Source: CAYWCV01 sp964629885
GTDB taxonomy: Bacteria > Bacteroidota > Rhodothermia > Balneolales > CAYWCV01
Assembly (NCBI GenBank): GCA_964629885.1
Contig: CAZVRJ010000011.1
Coordinates: 3,007-67,006 of the forward strand
DNA length: 64,000 bases
Reading direction: 5' to 3'
The notes under the pieces were generated by a model. That model saw only the letters and a list, made by a program, of their open reading frames with translations. It did not search any database and was not told the origin of the DNA. Every line of letters begins with the position of its first letter. Position 1 is the first letter of the stretch. The translations under genes and the position numbers were made by a program. This document shows positions 60,535-64,000 of the stretch, one piece after another.

Positions 60535-63021
60535 TTACTCGTTTACGATAATTGGTGTTCTGAAACGTACGGTGGAGCCGTATTCGTCGAGACCCTCCAC
60601 ACCCAAGATCCATCGGCCAGTGCGGTCGCCGGTCCAGAATCGAATCCGCATGATACCCTGGTCGTTAGCAGCCTTGGCAGGTGCCCAGTAGAGTGTGCTG
60701 CGTAAATCGGGTTTCCGATTCAGGTCTGATGCTATACCGTAATCGGGCGAATAAAACTCGCGTGGATGCGAGAATCCACTTACCGATATGTTCGAGAGAT
60801 TGCTTTTTTCCACTTCACGACCACTACGGGTTACGATGCTCACCACACCACCTGAAGCCCTGCTTCCATACATGGCTGCGTTGGGTCCACGCAGAATCTC
60901 GATCACCTCGACATCGGATGCATTCAAGAGACCAGCGTCGCGACGCCACTCGGCCTCCATGCCATCGATCAACAGCATTGGGATGCACCCTTGGTTGTTG
61001 CAGAATTCGTTCTGATAAAGACTGGAACTGCTTCGGTCACGAAACACCCAGTAATGATGCATTCCGTCGAACTCCTGTGTTATATATAATCCCACCGACT
61101 GGCGAGCCAGAAAATCGAGCGCTTTCCCGGCAACATGTGCTTGCTCCTGCACGCGAATAACACGGTCAGGCTCAACGAGTAGCCGCGATGATACAGGTCG
61201 GTCGCGCACCCGAGTATCGGTTACGGTGATTTCGTCGAGGGTGATTGCGGGCATTTCGATACCGTAGCTGCGATCGACAGCCAGCCTCTGCCGAACCGAC
61301 TCCATGTAACTTGAGTAAATTTCGGCCATGTTGCTGTCGACTCTGTTTGGCAGATACCGAGATCCGCCACGTGGTGCAATGATATCGAGCAGTTCGATGC
61401 GTAGCTCAACTCGTCCACCGCGGTCATCGGCATGGACAGTTATCTGCGTCGAGTCGGGGAAAACCATATTCCGCACGGTAAAGTACCCCTGCGCATCAGT
61501 GATGGCCTCGCCCGCTCCGCCGTCGCCTGTGCGGTGCATCACCACTACTTTGCTGCCTGCAACACCCTCTCGGTTACGGCTCAGGGTCACCCTGCCGCGG
61601 ACATCAAAGCCCTCGGATGCCTCCGGCAAAGGTGCAATTTGCTGGTTCAAGACGTCAGACCACTTGAATCTACGCCAACCGTGCGTCATCATGAGCAGAT
61701 CAACATGATCGCGTCCGTCTCCATAAAGATATTGAGCCAAATTAGGTACGGATCCGTGGAGGTCGCTACCGATTTGTAGCCACGAAGTGATGTCGATTGC
61801 CCCGCCCTCGTACGCTGCCTCCTCTGTGACACGTATCGCGACACTTGGGTATGCTGCCACGCCCTGTACATCGAACTGAAGGGGTATTTCAACCAAGCTG
61901 CGTGGAGCGTACGACCTTTCGGTGGTTAGCACGGTCACATTGAGCGTGTCTTCAAGGTTACCGTGGTAGAACAGGCGTTCTGCAATTGGATTGCCGGTCG
62001 AATCGAAAGCGGTAACATGGATGATGCCCGAACGGAGACGCTCTGCAGGGATGTATCCTTCGAGGAGGTTCCGAGTTTCGGAACTCAGAGCAGCCCAGAC
62101 GGGTGTGCCTCGCTGGTGAGCAATGATGGTCAGATCGTTTCGGGGCTCTGTGGAATGGAGGCTCACAGTTGCACCTACTGTCGATGGCTTGACGGTGAGC
62201 TGGAGTCCGCTGCGCTTCACATCTGGTAACTCAACGCGCAACTCCTTGTCGCCAGGCAGATCGACGACAGCAACATATGCCTCATTGGCTTTGGGCGTGA
62301 TTTCGAAAGATCCAAGTCCGTCGAATGCGGTGATAAAGCGAGTCACTTCGTCGCCGTTACGATCGAGCACCAAACCGCTAACATCAGCACCTGATCCGTC
62401 GGGAAAGACAGCCTTGAATGCAACTCTGGTTGGAAGCTGATGAACTAGGTCGCCCGATTCTGGGAAAAAGCGTACGGTGGGTAAGTCGTTGCCGCTACTA
62501 TCGATGCTGGATCCAACCGAGAGGCTATCGTCGGCGAAGGAGTAAGAGGGTCCTGCAGGGGGGATGTTGCGATTCAGGATACGAAGGCTCCTACGGAATT
62601 GGTAGCCCTCGTCGTAATCGCGCATACGGTTGGTGTAGGCACGAAGCTGGTACTCGCCAGATGGCAAGTCGACCGGAAGCTCGAACTGTGCCGAAGAGCG
62701 GCCGACGGTGAGCTGGAACATGCGGCTTATTTTCGAATGGCCCCACATATCCACCAATTCGACGTGTATGATGCCAGAACCCGCATTCGGCTCGTGGGTG
62801 ATGCCATCTACCACCCAAGCCGACATCCAAATGGTCTCACCAACTGTGTAAACTTCCTTGTCGCTTAGCACATAAATCTTCTCCGGGGCGGCCAATTCGG
62901 TCCACCGCTTCATCGACGAAAGAATTTTTTCGGCTTGAGTCTGGGCTACGACGACAGAAGCCGACATCACCAAAAATGCGATGGCCATCGAGATAGCGGT
63001 TCTGAAAGCTATTTTCTGCAT
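60535..63021 (-). CDS. Surface protein with MG2-like domains and a C-terminal TonB plug domain
   Basis: 828 residues from the ATG at 63021; an upstream frame to 63129 lacks a signal. Signal peptide MQKIAFRTAISMAIAFLVMSASVVVAQ, then an alpha-2-macroglobulin MG2-like segment (IYVLSDKEVYTVGETIWMSAWVVDG...SGEYQLRAYTNRM), further beta-sandwich domains, a carboxypeptidase-regulatory-like region (about 475-560: FDVRGRVTLSRNREGVAGSKVVV), and finally a TonB-dependent receptor plug (MLLIDGMEAEWRRDAGLLNASDVEVIEILRGPNAAMYGSRASGGVVSIVTRSG). No barrel follows the plug. Such plug-only proteins are frequent in Bacteroidota with unknown function. Confidence 0.8.
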   Translation of the reverse strand: MQKIAFRTAISMAIAFLVMSASVVVAQTQAEKILSSMKRWTELAAPEKIYVLSDKEVYTVGETIWMSAWVVDGITHEPNAGSGIIHVELVDMWGHSKISRMFQLTVGRSSAQFELPVDLPSGEYQLRAYTNRMRDYDEGYQFRRSLRILNRNIPPAGPSYSFADDSLSVGSSIDSSGNDLPTVRFFPESGDLVHQLPTRVAFKAVFPDGSGADVSGLVLDRNGDEVTRFITAFDGLGSFEITPKANEAYVAVVDLPGDKELRVELPDVKRSGLQLTVKPSTVGATVSLHSTEPRNDLTIIAHQRGTPVWAALSSETRNLLEGYIPAERLRSGIIHVTAFDSTGNPIAERLFYHGNLEDTLNVTVLTTERSYAPRSLVEIPLQFDVQGVAAYPSVAIRVTEEAAYEGGAIDITSWLQIGSDLHGSVPNLAQYLYGDGRDHVDLLMMTHGWRRFKWSDVLNQQIAPLPEASEGFDVRGRVTLSRNREGVAGSKVVVMHRTGDGGAGEAITDAQGYFTVRNMVFPDSTQITVHADDRGGRVELRIELLDIIAPRGGSRYLPNRVDSNMAEIYSSYMESVRQRLAVDRSYGIEMPAITLDEITVTDTRVRDRPVSSRLLVEPDRVIRVQEQAHVAGKALDFLARQSVGLYITQEFDGMHHYWVFRDRSSSSLYQNEFCNNQGCIPMLLIDGMEAEWRRDAGLLNASDVEVIEILRGPNAAMYGSRASGGVVSIVTRSGREVEKSNLSNISVSGFSHPREFYSPDYGIASDLNRKPDLRSTLYWAPAKAANDQGIMRIRFWTGDRTGRWILGVEGLDEYGSTVRFRTPIIVNE

Positions 63022-63164
63022 TCGTCGAGCTACTTTCGTTTCTTGATTAAGCCCCAATCTATCTGAACAAACGATCATAATCAATGATTTCTGGCTTACT
63101 GTGATTGTCGATGACCCTATCTGCACCAATGATGCTTCCTCAAAGATTCGTATCTTTACATTCC

Positions 63165-63182
63165 CGTAACGTTCACGTAACG
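63165..63182. promoter_or_regulatory. Direct repeat upstream of purF
   Basis: CGTAACG occurs at 63165-63171 and 63176-63182, separated by TTCA, ending 6 bases before the purF ATG. It could be an operator half-site pair. Nothing else supports it. Confidence 0.2.
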
Positions 63183-63188
63183 CACCTC

Positions 63189-64000
63189 ATGTTAGATAAG
63201 CCCAAAGACTACTGCGGCATTTTCGGAGTGTTCAATCATCCCGATGCCGCGATGCTCACGTACTACGGACTCCACGCTCTCCAACATCGTGGCCAGGAAT
63301 CAGCCGGAATCGTAACATCCATGTTCGACCCGGTAAAGGGCAGGAAGGTGATGCGCATCCACAAGGATTTTGGCCTTGTGCTCCAGGTATTCGACGATAA
63401 GAACCTGTTCAACCGCACCCTTTTAGGCGATGCCGCCATCGGCCACAACCGCTATAGCACCAGCGGCTCATCGGATAACCCGATGAATATCCAGCCATTT
63501 CGTGTGCACTACAGCATGGGCAACTTGGCCATAGGTCACAATGGTAACCTGACCAACGCCCGCCAGCTGCGCAGCCGGTTCATCAACGAAGGAGTGCTGT
63601 TTCAGAGCACATCCGACACCGAAATGATCCTGCACCTGATATCTCACTCGAAGAAAGAGACCGAGATCGACCGCATCCTAGATGCGTTGCACCAAATTGA
63701 GGGAGCTTACTGTCTGGTGATTCTCACCGACGACAAACTTATTGCCGTACGCGATCCGAACGGATTTCGTCCGCTGGCACTCGGCACCATCGACGGCGCC
63801 TACGTCGTGGCCAGTGAAACGTGTGCCTTCGACATCATCGGAGCAGAGTACCTGCGCGACATTGCGCCGGGCGAAGTCCTCGTGGTCGACCGCGAGTCGG
63901 TGAAGGAAGGCAACGGGCCTGTTTCGTACCACATCCCGCCGAAGGCGGGCACCGAAACGAGCCAGTGCATCTTCGAGTATGTGTACTTCTCTCGTCCCGA
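63189..64000 (+). CDS. purF: Amidophosphoribosyltransferase (5' part, runs off the window)
   Basis: 270 codons are visible and the frame is open at the right edge. The enzyme makes phosphoribosylamine from PRPP and glutamine, the first step of purine synthesis. The Ntn glutaminase nucleophile is Cys9 in DYCGIFGVFNHPDAA, exposed after cleavage of an eight-residue propeptide. HALQHRGQESAGIV, GHNRYSTSG, AIGHNGNLTN, STSDTEMILHLI and RDPNGFRPLALG follow in the expected order. The PRPP-binding half is outside. Confidence 0.93.
   Translation, partial: MLDKPKDYCGIFGVFNHPDAAMLTYYGLHALQHRGQESAGIVTSMFDPVKGRKVMRIHKDFGLVLQVFDDKNLFNRTLLGDAAIGHNRYSTSGSSDNPMNIQPFRVHYSMGNLAIGHNGNLTNARQLRSRFINEGVLFQSTSDTEMILHLISHSKKETEIDRILDALHQIEGAYCLVILTDDKLIAVRDPNGFRPLALGTIDGAYVVASETCAFDIIGAEYLRDIAPGEVLVVDRESVKEGNGPVSYHIPPKAGTETSQCIFEYVYFSRP

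Overview
The window looks like a chromosomal segment from a Gram-negative bacterium of the Bacteroidota/FCB group. It could belong to one of the early-branching lineages near Chlorobiota, Ignavibacteria or Kapabacteria, but the sequence alone does not settle the rank. Evidence is a TonB-dependent receptor with an N-terminal carboxypeptidase-regulatory-like domain, a plug-only TonB-type surface protein, many lipoproteins with lipoboxes, MutS2 with an Smr domain, a short CarB without the allosteric domain, and an HExxHxxGxxH metalloprotease of the DUF5117 type. Genes are dense, with frequent one-base gaps or ATGA overlaps. I see no rRNA, tRNA, CRISPR array, transposase or prophage.

Layout. 1-6.7 kb: a small membrane protein, a short-chain dehydrogenase, an OsmC protein, then on the minus strand a lipid-anchored inorganic pyrophosphatase, a large TonB-dependent receptor and an MscS channel. 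6.9-10.3 kb: mutS2, two divergent small HTH proteins and a 52-residue DUF5989 protein. 10.4-14.4 kb: carA, interrupted by one in-frame TAA, and carB. 14.6-22.7 kb: tonB with a structured leader, a DUF3347 lipoprotein, a CrtZ-type hydroxylase, a tricorn-like protease overlapping a PLP dehydratase gene, and a gamma-glutamyltransferase. 22.7-27.9 kb: a SulP permease facing an operon of DASS transporter, receiver protein and cyclic-nucleotide-domain histidine kinase. 27.9-35.5 kb: D-Ala-D-Ala ligase, a peptide-binding lipoprotein, NAD kinase, malate dehydrogenase and a large hybrid kinase. 35.5-42.3 kb: RDD protein, a NYN/cold-shock fusion, prephenate dehydratase, fasciclin lipoprotein, universal stress protein and metalloprotease. 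42.5-53.9 kb: RimO, the three-gene transhydrogenase, thioredoxin reductase, Na/Pi cotransporter, DEAD-box helicase, CPBP protease and a YedK/HMCES protein. 54-64 kb: SecG, a dehydrogenase, a five-gene LolA-like/ABC/outer-membrane-barrel operon, a plug-domain surface protein and the start of purF.

How the genes work together. Most are housekeeping: arginine/pyrimidine and purine entry steps, phenylalanine synthesis, NADPH supply (NAD kinase, transhydrogenase), thiol redox control and peptidoglycan. The envelope is strongly represented, including TonB energy transduction, receptors, secreted proteases and the ABC/barrel operon.

The most unusual features are: (1) short degenerate tandem repeats with periods of 6, 7 and 9 bp at eight places in or at the edges of gene spacers, two of them arranged as inverted nonamer blocks; (2) the in-frame stop in carA; (3) the five-gene envelope operon; (4) the transporter/two-component operon; and (5) a lipoprotein pyrophosphatase next to a TonB receptor.
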